Source: Nonomuraea solani (GTDB taxonomy: Bacteria > Actinomycetota > Actinomycetes > Streptosporangiales > Streptosporangiaceae). From it: 64,000 nt of DNA. The notes under the pieces were generated by a model that did no database searches, was not told the DNA's origin, and was given only the letters and a program-made list of their open reading frames with translations. The stretch lies in contig NZ_FNVT01000012.1 of NCBI RefSeq assembly GCF_900108335.1, forward strand, positions 306,839 through 370,838, written 5' to 3'. The position numbers and the translations under genes are program-made. Positions 42,640-51,938 of the stretch are shown piece by piece. Within the stretch, counting starts at the first letter, position 1; each line of letters starts with the position of its first letter.

Positions 42640-43161
42640 GTGACGTCACTGCTGACGAAGTTGGAGCGGGCCGAGGAGTCCGCACGGCAGCAATGCGCCG
42701 AGCTGTCCGGGCAGATGGAGGAGCTGCAGGAGCGGCTGGCCGTGGCAGAGCGTCGCCTGGAACGGCTGTCCATCGCACGTGAGGAGCTGACCGCGCTGGA
42801 GGCGGCCGACGAGCCGGCTGATGCGGAGGCCGGGCAGGCCGCCGACCCCCATCCTCATGGTGCCGGCGACACCACCCCGGAAACTGCCGGGCACGCGGAG
42901 GCTCCCCAGGAGCGTTCGGTCCTGCGGGGGTTGCGCAAGGACGCGGTGGTGTTGCTGGCCAGCTCCGACAAGCCGTTGCGGGCACGGGATGTGGTGCGGG
43001 CGCTGGGTCAGCAGGATGTCCGCGGTCAGGTGGAGGGGATGCGCGCACGGCTCAAGCGGCTGGTGGACGATGGCTGGCTGGCCGAGCGGGAGCAGGGCCT
43101 GTTCACGATCGCGGCCGGGGTGAACGGGTTCGCCGGCGAAGGGAGCTCCGCCACGAGCTGA
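42640..43161 (+). CDS. coiled-coil protein with C-terminal winged helix
   Basis: 173 residues from GTG 42640 (GAGGGAGGCGAC upstream). A long coiled coil covers about 1-55 (KLERAEESARQQCAELSGQM, EELQERLAVAERRLERL), then a Pro/Ala/His-rich linker, then a winged-helix-like region (LRGLRKDAVVLLASSDKPLR, ARDVVRALGQQDVRGQVEGM, LKRLVDDGWLAEREQGLFTI). It probably binds DNA as an oligomer. It is the first gene of the transposase-associated group inside the element. Confidence 0.65.
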   Translation: MTSLLTKLERAEESARQQCAELSGQMEELQERLAVAERRLERLSIAREELTALEAADEPADAEAGQAADPHPHGAGDTTPETAGHAEAPQERSVLRGLRKDAVVLLASSDKPLRARDVVRALGQQDVRGQVEGMRARLKRLVDDGWLAEREQGLFTIAAGVNGFAGEGSSATS

Positions 43162-43197
43162 GCACGGCTTGCCGGTCTGGCGACCGGGACAAACAGT

Positions 43198-43227
43198 GGT
43201 GCCGCCGAGTTGCAGCTCGACGGCACC
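43198..43227 (+). terminator. hairpin after the coiled-coil gene
   Basis: GGTGCCG and CGAG pair with CTCG and CGGCACC across a TTGCAG loop, with one mismatched base pair. Located 37 bases after the stop. Confidence 0.5.
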
Positions 43228-43430
43228 GGGTTGCGTGAGCGCCCAACAGGTCCTAACTCTTTGAAGGCTCGCGCCTTCTGAACGTAACGCGCTAGGTGAT
43301 CGCTTGGAGGCTGTCGAGCCAAATGACGGCTGCTCCTGCCCGGATGTCCGGGTTGCCGGGGCGGCGGAGAGAAGGCTCGATCATGCCGTCGAGGTCATCA
43401 CGGCCGAGATCATCACGGCACTCGGCACCG

Positions 43431-43748
43431 TCATCGGGGCGCCGAAGCGCTGTCCGGCCACAGCCGGACAGCGAGCGCGGCTTCCAGCAGGGCGATGGTG
43501 GCCACGTCCGGCCAGGATCTTCCGGCCAGCAGGTCGGAGATGGATTGGCGGTTGACGCCGGAGGCGGCGGCCAGTCCGCGCAGGCTCAGGCGGCGTTCGG
43601 CCAGGATGCCAGCCAGGGCGGCGGCGATGGCCTGGACGACGGCGGCGGCGGGGTGGCGGGCCAGGTCCGCGTGGGGCCAGGCCTGCGGGTTCTCGGCCAG
43701 GTCCCGGGGGCGGCCGAGCGCGCGCATCCTCCGACCATGACAAACCAC
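43431..43748 (-). CDS. XRE-type helix-turn-helix protein
   Basis: Up to 105 residues; GTG 43748 and ATG 43727 are both possible starts. HTH: LAGILAERRLSLRGLAAASG followed by VNRQSISDLLAGRSWPDVAT. The end IALLEAALAVRLWPD is shared with the relic at 39215-39343. It is divergent from the integrase-fold/transposase pair and may repress it. Confidence 0.7.
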   Translation of the reverse strand: MVCHGRRMRALGRPRDLAENPQAWPHADLARHPAAAVVQAIAAALAGILAERRLSLRGLAAASGVNRQSISDLLAGRSWPDVATIALLEAALAVRLWPDSASAPR

Positions 43749-43810
43749 TCCTTTCGGTGGATGTCGTCGCGCTGCGTAACGGCTGCTTGTCCTGCCGCTA
43801 TGGATGGAGT

Positions 43811-44733
43811 GTGACGCTCGATGCCGCGACCTCGGCCAGGATCACCGGTTACTGGCCGCAGAATGCGCCGCCGGAGTGGGACCGCATCTGCGGGCATGTG
43901 CGGATGTTGGTCGCCGCCAGCGCCGACCGCTCCCCTACCGGGTCGAGCGGCTGCTCACCGCGACCACCCGCCTGGCCGTGTGGTGTCACCGCTCCGGCCT
44001 GCCGGACGACCCGGAAGTGTGGCTGCGGCACGAGACGATCGACGCATTCGTCCTGACCGGCTGCACCGACCTGGCGCCGAGTTCGGCACAGACCTACCGC
44101 AGCTGGCTGCGGCACATGCGCGCCACGCTGGCCTGGCTGGAACGTGGCGAGCAGGCGCCGCCGCCGATGAAAGCCCCCAAGAAGGTCAGCCCGCCGTACT
44201 CGCCGGCCCAGCTCGGCCGCCTTCGCGGCTGGGCCGAGCGCCTGCCCGGCCAGGCCAGAGGCGACGGGCTGGCGTTGATGGCACTCGCCTTCGGTTGCGG
44301 CCTGACCTCTGGAGAAGTGGCCGCCGTCCAGACCAGGCATCTGCGCCGCCTGGACTGCGGCGCGGTCGTAGTGACCGTCCCCGGCACAGAGCGATTGATC
44401 GTCTGCCGCGCCGCTTGGGAGGACGTCCTGGCCCACGCCGCCGACCAGCCGGGCGACCGGTTCGTGTTCCGGCCCGGGCACACCGCCCGGCACGCCAAGA
44501 ACCTGTTCAGCTCCTGGACCGCCCGCCACACTCCGACCGGCGGCCTGCCCGCCCTGTCGGTGCGCCGGCTGCGATCCTCGTGGATCGTCGAACTGCTGAG
44601 CGCCCGCATCGATCTGGGGGTGGTGGCCGCCGCGGCCGGGATGAGCGCCTCCGCACTGGCCCGCTATCACCGCTTCGTCCCCGCCCTGGATGAACAGACG
44701 ACGGTCGCGCTGCTGCGCGGCCGTGCTTGTTGA
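43811..44733 (+). pseudogene. integrase-fold protein without catalytic residues, one frameshift
   Basis: Starts GTG 43811 (VTLDAATSARITGYWPQNAP) and shifts frame near 43920-43940 into VERLLTATTRLAVWCHRSGL, SSAQTYRSWLRHMRATLAWL, GDGLALMALAFGCGLTSGEV, VRRLRSSWIVELLSARIDLG, ALARYHRFVPALDEQ. The outline is that of a tyrosine recombinase, but the first Arg (GLRxGE is GLTSGE) and the HxxR motif (RRLRSSW) are missing, so it should bind DNA without cutting. Its stop overlaps the TTG start of the transposase gene. The frameshift may be real decay, programmed, or a sequencing error. Confidence 0.6.
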
Positions 44734-46511
44734 GTACGACGACGCCACGCGCCTGGCCGCCGCGCACCACCCGAGCCCGAGCCACCCGACCCCGGCCTCC
44801 TGCCAAGCAGACCGCCCAGATCCCTGATGCCGTCATCAGCCACTACGCCCGGCTGCTGGACGACTCTGGCGTCATGGCGTTGATCGACGCCGAGCTCGGC
44901 CTGCGCCCCGGACCTCCGGGAGCGCCGATCCGTGCGGTGCTTGTCTGCCTGATGGTCTCGATCCACCACAGCGGCAAAGCCACCCTGGCCGAAGCCTGGC
45001 GGCTGGCCGCCTTCTGCCTGTCCCCGGCTGCCCGACAGCAGCTGGGCCTGGACGCCGACCGGCCACCGGCCGACGATCCACACGCCTGCCTGGCCGACAA
45101 CCGCCGTTTCTACCGCGCTTTTGACCGGCTGACCAGCCTGCTGGACCCGGCCCGGCACGATCGCCGCACCCGCCTGCCCCAAGCAGAGGCCGATCACCTG
45201 GCCTCCGCCTGGGCAGATGACGATGCCGATCACGTCCGGCTTCGGGACCTGCTGCAGGACATCGTCACCGCACTCGTGCTCACCCCGGTCCGCTGGGCCA
45301 AGGGCCGCGGCTACCTGGCCAGATTCCGTGGCGACGTCGGCATCGACACCACCGCCGCCCCGGTCTTCGCCCGCCCGCCACGAGCGCGCCGCTCCACCGG
45401 CGAACTGATCGCCTCCACCGAGATCACCGCAGGCTGGCACCACCCGGCCGGCAACGACCCACCCGAATACGGCTACAGCGCCACCCTCACCGTCGCCGCC
45501 CGCACCCGCCCGGCGCTCGGCCCCTTCCCGCAACTGGCGCTCGGCCTCGTCCTCGACACCCCACACAAACGCATCGGCGCCAACGCCATCACCACCCTCA
45601 AACCCCTGGCCACACTCGGCCTGCCCGCCGCCTTCGCCGTCGTCGACCGCGCCTACACCGACCAGCAACCCGCCCACTTCGCCCAACCCGCCCGTGACCT
45701 CGGCTACCGGCTGGCCCTCGACTACAAGGTCGACCAGCGAGGAGTCCAAGGCAGCGTCCACGGCGCGCTGCTCATCGACGGCTCCCTGGCCTGCCCGCTG
45801 ATTCCCGACCGGCTCGCCCAAGCGACCACCGGCCTGGACGATGCCGCCATCCGTGACCCCTCCGACGAACTGGCCGCGTTGATCACCGCGCGAGAGCCGT
45901 ACTTGCTGCGCCTCAAACAGAGCGCGAACGCAGGCACCACCGACCGCTTCCAACGCCCGGCCGCAGGCACCTCCCCGTCGCTCACCTGCCCCCGCTTCGA
46001 CCGCCTCCACCAGCACGAGCCCAACCGCCCAGCCCCAGTTGACCTGACCGACTCCCGGCAGCGAGCCGCCCACCCAGCCGCAAAACCCCGCGTTCTGCCA
46101 CCCGTCCCCGACACCAAGAGCAGCGAACTGCCGAAAATCTGCCGCCAACACAGCATCACCCTGCGCAAAGACGACCTCGGCCACCTCGACAAGTTCCGCC
46201 AGGATCTGGCCTACCTCAGCCCCGCCTGGATCACCACCTATAAAAGTGCTCGTGCCATGACCGAGGGCCTCAACGGCCGGCTCAAGGGACACGACCTCGA
46301 CCTCGGCGACCCCAAGAACCGGCTCGCCCACGGCCGCGTCGCCCAAACCCTGTTGATCGCTCTCATCGTCACCGTCGCCAACGACCACTTCCTCGACGTT
46401 TGGCGTCACCAGCACAATCCCGGCCGCGCCGTCCATCACGACGACGTCCCCGATGACGGACATCCGAGCGTCCCGCCCGCCGAAGCTGGAAAACCCCCAC
46501 CAGACCCTTAA
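44727..46511 (+). mobile_element. DDE transposase (IS4/IS1182-like)
   Basis: 594 residues from a TTG overlapping the previous stop. Catalytic residues can be placed: Asp in DVGIDTTAAPVFARPP (about 205), Asp in AFAVVDRAYTDQ (about 310), Glu in ARAMTEGLNGRLKGHDL (about 515, matching a Y-R-E-K type signature). It cuts and joins transposon ends. No clean terminal inverted repeats were found by eye around 42.5-46.7 kb. It may move the coiled-coil/XRE/integrase-fold genes as one unit, or be a resident of the tRNA-Ala element. Confidence 0.8.
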
Positions 46512-46675
46512 ACCGCAATTCGGGTCATCGACATCCAACACCGTCCCGGCCGAGGGCTTCGCCATGCCCACCAGGCCATTCACCACGCCCACACGACCGC
46601 GTGATAGCACCCGAGCCACTCATCTCGCCGACTCTCGGGCCCCAAACCCGGACGAACCAGATTCGGGAAACCCCT

Positions 46676-46748
46676 GAAACGACAAGATCCCGCCCGATCG
46701 CGATGATCAGACGGGATCCCGTCAACTTCAGTTCGGCCGTTTCAAGAA
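46676..46748. repeat. 73-bp dispersed repeat, copy 2
   Basis: Counterpart of 16684-16756. It lies between the transposase gene and the tRNA-Ala 3' end, and contains a hairpin (CCCGCCCGATC against GATCAGACGGG). Confidence 0.7.
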
Positions 46749-46753
46749 CGGCC
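46735..46753 (-). terminator. tRNA-Ala terminator hairpin
   Basis: GGCCGT (46735-46740) pairs with ACGGCC (46748-46753), loop of seven bases, starting six bases beyond the tRNA 3' end on the minus strand. Confidence 0.6.
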
Positions 46754-46800
46754 CTGGGTGGAGATGAGGGGATTCGAACCCCTGACCCCTTCGATGCGAA
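46753..46800. repeat. attachment site, tRNA-proximal copy
   Basis: 48-bp direct repeat of 39482-39529 (one mismatch), covering the 3' half of the intact tRNA-Ala gene. Together the two copies delimit a 7.3-kb insertion. Confidence 0.88.
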
Positions 46801-46832
46801 CGAAGTGCGCTACCGGACTGCGCTACATCCCC
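46759..46832 (-). tRNA. tRNA-Ala (anticodon CGC)
   Basis: 74 bases. Acceptor GGGGATG pairs with CATCTCC and keeps the alanine-specific G3-U70 pair. Anticodon arm CTTCG-TTCGCAT-CGAAG gives anticodon CGC (codon GCG). T-arm AGGGG-TTCGAAT-CCCCT. CCA is not encoded. Confidence 0.95.
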
Positions 46833-46881
46833 AAGGACTTGATTAGGTTAGCAAACTCCGGAGGGTCCTCGCGCCACCGTT

Positions 46882-47469
46882 TCAGTCCCCCACCGCCCGC
46901 CTGGGCGGTTCCGCGTACTGATCGAACAGAACATCCGATTGCACAGCGGCAAGATCGATGACCTCGGCCGCCTCCACCTCGGCCGCGACCCGCCGCTGCT
47001 CGCGTGCCCGCCGCTGCCGCTCAGCGCGCGCCAGGCGCCCGCGTTCGCGCCGTTCCATGTCCACCTGTACGGCGATGCGCAGAAACGCCATGTACGCCAG
47101 CATGATGACGATCGAGGGCGCCACGCCCCACCACGGCAGCATCTGCACCGAGGCCGTCACGATCGACGCCAGCACCAGCAGGAGGGTGAAGAAGAGCAGG
47201 CGCCGCCGGCGGGCCACGATGATGGCGCGGCGGCGGAACCGGAACTGGCGGACGTCGACCTTCTCGACCTCGGCGACCGTGGCCCCGTCGTATTCGTCGG
47301 CGTCCGAAGGTGCCAGATTTTCAAGATCGGGCAACTGGTGCTCGCCGGTGTAATACTCTTCGAGCTCGGCCAACTCCGCAAGGTTGGTCTTGTCCTTGCG
47401 CAGCCACATCGGGATGAGGACGCAAAGCCACATCAGGACGATGGCCAGATAGAGCAGGACAGGGCTCAC
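46882..47469 (-). CDS. sepX: divisome-linked membrane protein SepX/GlpR
   Basis: 195 residues from GTG 47469 (GGAGG five bases before). One N-terminal membrane helix (LLYLAIVLMWLCVLIPMWLR), a cytoplasmic acidic stretch, a hairpin of two helices (LLFFTLLLVLASIVTASVQM and GVAPSIVIMLAYMAFLRIAV), then a long basic coiled coil. This matches the actinobacterial protein named SepX in Streptomyces and GlpR in Corynebacterium, which helps assemble the septum and binds the gephyrin-like Glp. Its glp partner is three genes away at 49244, the usual linkage. Confidence 0.8.
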   Translation of the reverse strand: MSPVLLYLAIVLMWLCVLIPMWLRKDKTNLAELAELEEYYTGEHQLPDLENLAPSDADEYDGATVAEVEKVDVRQFRFRRRAIIVARRRRLLFFTLLLVLASIVTASVQMLPWWGVAPSIVIMLAYMAFLRIAVQVDMERRERGRLARAERQRRAREQRRVAAEVEAAEVIDLAAVQSDVLFDQYAEPPRRAVGD

Positions 47470-47593
47470 GACCACCTCCGGGCAGCATGAAGACGCGGAT
47501 GTCCTCGTTGCGTCTTCAATGTGCTCACGTCACGCACCGTAAGACCGCGTGTCACTGATTGACGAGCATTCGGTGCGGTGTGTCGCGAGATCG

Positions 47594-48250
47594 TCAAACC
47601 TCTTCGACAGAGGACCCCCCGCGAGCGGCTGACTCACGCGCGCGACGCCACTGCACGAGCAGCCCGCCAGGTACGTCCTCAACGGTCAGCGCGTAGCAAA
47701 TGTGGTCGCGCCAGGCTCCGTCGATGTGGAGTTGGCGACGCCGAATGCCTTCTTCCCTGAATCCCAGCTTCTCAACCACTCTACGGCTGGCTTGATTCTC
47801 CGGCCGGATGTTCGCTTCCAGCCGATGCAATCCGGTGGTGAAAAAGCAATGGTCAACGGCCATGGCGAGGGCGGTGGGGGTGATCCCCCGGCCGGCCACC
47901 GCACCGTCGATCCAGTAGCCGACCTGGGCGGAACGGGCAGATCCCCACACAATGGCCCCCACGGTCAGCTGCCCCGCGAAGCGCCCCTCGTACGTCACCA
48001 CCCACGGCAACGCCAGCCCCTGCCTCGCTTCGCGGCGCAGGGTGCCGACCATGGAGACGTAGGGCCCAAGCCCGGTCCTGAACAGCGGTGTCTCAGGATT
48101 GCTGGGCTCCCACGGACGCAGCCAGTCGGCGTTGCGCAGCCGAGTTTCGCGCCACACGCGCACATCGCTCAGCCGCAGCGGCCGAAGGCCCACCGGACCT
48201 TCGTTCAGGGTCACCGGCCAGCCACGAAGTCGATCCACATCTTTCATCAT
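47594..48250 (-). CDS. rimJ: RimJ-type GNAT acetyltransferase
   Basis: About 218 residues (start ATG 48250 or 48247). GNAT features: VGLRPLRLSDVRVWRETRLR, GQLTVGAIVWGSARSAQVGY, GAVAGRGITPTALAMAVDHC, HRLEANIRPENQASRRVVEK, LGFREEGIRRRQLHIDGAWR. These fit protein-N-terminal or ribosomal-protein acetyltransferases. The gene is fixed between sepX and mog in this neighbourhood. The symbol reflects family resemblance, not a proven substrate. Confidence 0.82.
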   Translation of the reverse strand: MMKDVDRLRGWPVTLNEGPVGLRPLRLSDVRVWRETRLRNADWLRPWEPSNPETPLFRTGLGPYVSMVGTLRREARQGLALPWVVTYEGRFAGQLTVGAIVWGSARSAQVGYWIDGAVAGRGITPTALAMAVDHCFFTTGLHRLEANIRPENQASRRVVEKLGFREEGIRRRQLHIDGAWRDHICYALTVEDVPGGLLVQWRRARESAARGGSSVEEV

Positions 48251-48294
48251 CCCCCCAACGGGCAGGATGTCGCCACGGATCACCGATTCGTTGG

Positions 48295-48774
48295 TCAGCG
48301 CGGGTGATCGCCTCCCCGAATCTGATCTACGGCGTGCCGCAGAATGGGCGCCAGTACGGCCACACCGTCCCGTACGCCGCCCGATGATCCGGGCAAATTA
48401 ATGATCAAGGAATTGCCCGCCTGGCCCGCCAATCCCCTGGACAGTACGGAAGTGGGCACCTTTTCCCGATTCGCCAGCCGGATGGCTTCGGCAATGCCGG
48501 GAATTTCCCGTGAAATCACCCGAGCCGTCATCTCCGGCGTCAAATCCATCGGCGTCAGCCCGGTGCCCCCGGTCGTCACGATGACGTCGAAGCCGCCCGC
48601 CACCCCCTCACGGAGCGCCTGCTCGACCGGCTCGCCATCGGGCACGACCACAGGTCCCTCGACCTCGCAATCGGCCTCAAGCCGCAGCAGCTCGGCCAGC
48701 AGCGGCCCGGATTTATCCTCATAAATCCCAGCGGAAGCCCGGTTCGACACCGTGATCACCAGCGCCCGCGTCAT
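48295..48774 (-). CDS. mog: molybdenum cofactor protein MoaB/Mog
   Basis: 159 residues from ATG 48774, which overlaps the moaC stop (ATGA). Signature GFDVIVTTGGTGLTPMDLTP for molybdopterin binding, plus ALVITVSNRASAGIYEDKSG and the end LPGSSGGVRDGVAVL. Adenylates molybdopterin before metal insertion. Part of the moaC-mog-glp operon. Confidence 0.92.
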   Translation of the reverse strand: MTRALVITVSNRASAGIYEDKSGPLLAELLRLEADCEVEGPVVVPDGEPVEQALREGVAGGFDVIVTTGGTGLTPMDLTPEMTARVISREIPGIAEAIRLANREKVPTSVLSRGLAGQAGNSLIINLPGSSGGVRDGVAVLAPILRHAVDQIRGGDHPR

Positions 48775-49247
48775 GCGTCGTCCCGCGTCCACCGGCCGGT
48801 CTTCCCGCCCAGCTTCTCCTCAACGCGCACATCGGTGATCACCGCGCCCGGATCCACCGCCTTGACCATGTCGATCAGGGCCAGCGCCGCCACCGAGACC
48901 GCCGTCAGGGCCTCCATCTCCACGCCCGTACGGTCGGCCGTCTTCACCCGGCACGTGATCGCCACGCCCCAGTCTTCGACGTCCAGCGTGACCTTCACCC
49001 CGTGCAACGCGATCGGATGGCAGAGCGGGATCAGATCGGGCGTACGTTTCGCCCCCATGATCCCGGCGATCCGCGCCACCCCCAGCGCGTCGCCCTTGGG
49101 CACCTCGCCCGACCGCAGCAGCTCCACCACCTCGGCCGACAGCAGCACCCGGCCGGTCGCGGTGGCGGTGCGGGCCGAGACGTCCTTGGCCGAGACGTCC
49201 ACCATGCGCGCCGCGCCGGTCTCGTCGATATGGGTCAGCTCACTCAC
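48771..49247 (-). CDS. moaC: cyclic pyranopterin monophosphate synthase MoaC
   Basis: 158 residues from GTG 49247, overlapping the glp stop (GTGA). Motifs LTHIDETGAARMVDVSAKDV, GVARIAGIMGAKRTPDLIPL, CHPIALHGVKV, TGVEMEALTAVSVAALALID are those of MoaC, which converts the cyclic GTP intermediate made by MoaA into cPMP in Moco synthesis. moaA is not in the window. Confidence 0.95.
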   Translation of the reverse strand: MSELTHIDETGAARMVDVSAKDVSARTATATGRVLLSAEVVELLRSGEVPKGDALGVARIAGIMGAKRTPDLIPLCHPIALHGVKVTLDVEDWGVAITCRVKTADRTGVEMEALTAVSVAALALIDMVKAVDPGAVITDVRVEEKLGGKTGRWTRDDA

Positions 49248-50431
49248 AGCCTGATCACCTCCACGGCGGTACCGCCGGCCACCTCGGTCACGTCTTCGGG
49301 CACCACGATCAGCGCGTTCGCCGAGGCCAGGGCGGCGAGCTGGTGAGAGCCCTGCCCGTGCAGCGGCGCCACCGTTCCGTCGGCCGCCAGCCGTCCGCGC
49401 AGGAACGACCGTCGTCCCGACGGTGAGCGCAATGGCCCGGTGACATACGCGGTGACCGTCTCCGGCATGCCGCCGGGCAGCCCGCGCATCCTGTCGAGCG
49501 CCGGACGTACGAACAGCATGAACGACACGAAAGACGACACGGGATTGCCGGGCAGCGTGAAGATCGGCACCTGGTCCTCGCCCAGCACGCCGAACCCCTG
49601 CGGCATCCCCGGCTGCATCGCCACCTTCTCGAACCGGACCGTGCCCAGCGGCGACAGGGCCTCCTTGACCGGCTCGTACGCCCCCATCGACACCCCGCCG
49701 CTGGTGATGATCGCGTCGGCCCGTACGAGATGCGTGTCCAGCCGATCGAGCAGCACCTTCGGATCGTCGCCGACGGAGCCGGCGCGGAACCCCTCGGCTC
49801 CCGCCTCCCGTACGGCGGCCGTCAGCGTGTAGCTGTTGGAATCCCAGATCTGGCCGCGCGCCAGCGTGCCGCCGGGCTCGACCAGCTCCGAGCCGGTGGA
49901 GATGACGACGACGCGCGGCCGCGGCCGCGCCAGGACGCGCCGCCGCCCCACCCCGGCGATGATCCCCAGCTGGGCCGCGCCGATCGCGGTGCCCGGTTCG
50001 AGCACGACGTCACCGGCCTGTACGTCCTCGCCGGCCCGGCGGATCGCGTTGCCCACCTCGGCGCGGCGATCGATCCGGACGGTGATCGTCCCGCCGTCGG
50101 TCCACTCCACCGGCACCACGGTGTCGGCCCCGGCGGGCATGGGCGCCCCGGTCATGATCCGCACGGCGTGCCCGGCCCCCACGGCCCGCAACTCCTCGGA
50201 CCCGGCCGCCACGTCGTCGATCACCGGCAGAGTGACCGGAACGTCGGTGATGTCCTCGGCCCGCACCGCGTAGCCGTCCATGGCCGAGTTGTCGAACGGC
50301 GGCAGCGGCACCGGCGACGACACCGCCTCGGCCAGGGTCGTCCCGAGTGTCTGTTCCAGCTCGAGTTCGAGGGGGGCCAGCGGACGTACAGTGGCCAGGA
50401 TCTCGGCCAGATGCGCGTCAACTGATTTCAT
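49244..50431 (-). CDS. glp: gephyrin-like MoeA/Glp
   Basis: 395 residues from ATG 50431. MoeA domains are all present: LPPFDNSAMDGYAVRAEDIT, IMTGAPMPAGADTVVPVE, VLARPRPRVVVISTGSEL, DAIITSGGVSMGAYEPVKEA, FTLPGNPVSSFVSFMLFVRP. It inserts molybdate into the dithiolene pocket. In this actinobacterial neighbourhood the homologue is known as Glp, partner of the membrane receptor encoded by sepX/glpR, and has a second role in cell division. Overlaps galU by 14 bases and moaC by four. Confidence 0.9.
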   Translation of the reverse strand: MKSVDAHLAEILATVRPLAPLELELEQTLGTTLAEAVSSPVPLPPFDNSAMDGYAVRAEDITDVPVTLPVIDDVAAGSEELRAVGAGHAVRIMTGAPMPAGADTVVPVEWTDGGTITVRIDRRAEVGNAIRRAGEDVQAGDVVLEPGTAIGAAQLGIIAGVGRRRVLARPRPRVVVISTGSELVEPGGTLARGQIWDSNSYTLTAAVREAGAEGFRAGSVGDDPKVLLDRLDTHLVRADAIITSGGVSMGAYEPVKEALSPLGTVRFEKVAMQPGMPQGFGVLGEDQVPIFTLPGNPVSSFVSFMLFVRPALDRMRGLPGGMPETVTAYVTGPLRSPSGRRSFLRGRLAADGTVAPLHGQGSHQLAALASANALIVVPEDVTEVAGGTAVEVIRL

Positions 50432-51320
50432 CAAGGAACTCCCGCAGCCACGGCACGAACTCTGGCGCCAGATCCTTGCGATCCGCCGCGAACTTCACCA
50501 CCGTCCGCAAGTAGTCGAGCTTGTCGCCCGTGTCGTAACGCCGCCCACGGAACAGCACGCCGTGCACCGGCCCGCCGTCCTCGGGACCGAGCGTGGCCAG
50601 CGTGCGCAGCGCGTCGGTGAGCTGGATCTCGTTGCCCCGCCCGGGCGGCGTGTTCTCCAGCACCTCGAACACCGCCGGATCGATCACATATCGCCCGATG
50701 ATCGCCCAGTTGGACGGCGCCTCGTCGGCCGGCGGCTTCTCGACGAGGTCGGTCACGCGGACGACGTCTTCTTCGGAGGTGGCCTCGATGGTGGCCACGC
50801 CGTACAGCGAGACCTGCTCCCTCGGCACCTCCATCAGCGCGATCACACTGCCGCCATAGGTGTTGCGCACCTCGATCATGCGCTTCAGCAGGTGGTCGCG
50901 GTAGTCGATGAGGTCGTCGCCGAGCAGGCAGGCGAACGGATGATCGCCGACATGCTGTTTCGCGCAGAGCACAGCGTGGCCGAGCCCCTTCGGCTCGCCC
51001 TGGCGTACGTAGTGGAGCGTCGCCAGCGAGGCCGGCTCGCGGACCTGGGACAACCGTTGCTCGTCGCCCTTGGCCTCAAGGGCCTCCTCCAGCTCGAACG
51101 CCCGGTCGAAATGATCCTCAATAGACCGTTTGTTCTTGCCGGTGACCATGAGCACATCGAGGAGCCCAGCGGAAGCGGCCTCCTCGACGACATACTGGAT
51201 CGCGGGCTTGTCGACGATGGGCAACATCTCCTTGGGTGTCGCCTTGGTCGCCGGAAGGAACCGGGTGCCCAGACCCGCGGCGGGCACGACGGCTTTCGTC
51301 ACAGGGTCGAAGTCAGCCAT
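50418..51320 (-). CDS. galU: UTP-glucose-1-phosphate uridylyltransferase
   Basis: 300 residues. Nucleotidyltransferase signature KAVVPAAGLGTRFLPATKAT, PKEMLPIVDKPAIQYVVEEA, YVRQGEPKGLGHAVLCAKQH, FACLLGDDLIDYRD. Makes UDP-glucose for cell-wall glycans and trehalose. Divergent from the 5-FTHF cyclo-ligase gene with only 24 bases between the chosen starts, so their promoters must overlap. Confidence 0.95.
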   Translation of the reverse strand: MADFDPVTKAVVPAAGLGTRFLPATKATPKEMLPIVDKPAIQYVVEEAASAGLLDVLMVTGKNKRSIEDHFDRAFELEEALEAKGDEQRLSQVREPASLATLHYVRQGEPKGLGHAVLCAKQHVGDHPFACLLGDDLIDYRDHLLKRMIEVRNTYGGSVIALMEVPREQVSLYGVATIEATSEEDVVRVTDLVEKPPADEAPSNWAIIGRYVIDPAVFEVLENTPPGRGNEIQLTDALRTLATLGPEDGGPVHGVLFRGRRYDTGDKLDYLRTVVKFAADRKDLAPEFVPWLREFLDEIS

Positions 51321-51344
51321 GAGTAGACCCTAGTGGAGGGACCT

Positions 51345-51914
51345 GTGGACAAGCTGAACCTCCGTCGCGAGGTGAACGCGGCGCGTAGCGACCTCTCCCC
51401 CGAACAACTTCGGGCAAACTCCATCAAGGTCCGCGAAACTCTGCTTGAACAACCGTGGGTCCAGATGGCCGGTCTGGTGGCCTGCTACTGGTCGGCGGGG
51501 TCGGAGCCGGAGACGCACGGGCTGGTGTTCGCTCTCTGGAAACATGGAGCCACAGTTATCCTCCCGATCCTTCAGGAGGACAATGACCTGGATTGGGCGG
51601 TTTACGACGGGCCGGACACGCTCGCCCCGGGCCGCTACGGGATCATGGAACCGGTCGACGCCCGGCGCGGCGTCGACGCCGTCCGTACCGCCGCGCTCGT
51701 GATCGTGCCGGCGCTGGCGGTGGACGCCCGCACGGGGGTGCGTCTCGGGCGCGGTGGCGGCTCATACGATCGAGCCCTGGCCAGAGTGGGTCCGAACGTA
51801 CCGACCGTGGCCCTGCTCCACGACGGCGAACTGATGGACGATGTCCCATCCGAGCCCCATGATCGCCGGGTCCGCTATGCCATGACGCCATCGGGACTCA
51901 CTAGGCTTATGTGA
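51345..51914 (+). CDS. 5-formyltetrahydrofolate cyclo-ligase
   Basis: 189 residues from GTG 51345, placed after GGAGGGACCT; GTG 51333 is an alternative. Motifs: KLNLRREVNAARSDLSPEQL at the N-terminus, TGVRLGRGGGSYDRALAR (substrate loop), and VALLHDGELMDDVPSEPHDR. ATP-dependent return of 5-formyl-THF to the folate pool. Common neighbour of galU in actinobacteria. Confidence 0.92.
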   Translation: MDKLNLRREVNAARSDLSPEQLRANSIKVRETLLEQPWVQMAGLVACYWSAGSEPETHGLVFALWKHGATVILPILQEDNDLDWAVYDGPDTLAPGRYGIMEPVDARRGVDAVRTAALVIVPALAVDARTGVRLGRGGGSYDRALARVGPNVPTVALLHDGELMDDVPSEPHDRRVRYAMTPSGLTRLM

Positions 51915-51938
51915 ACGCAGGTACGAGAGGGGAGCCAG

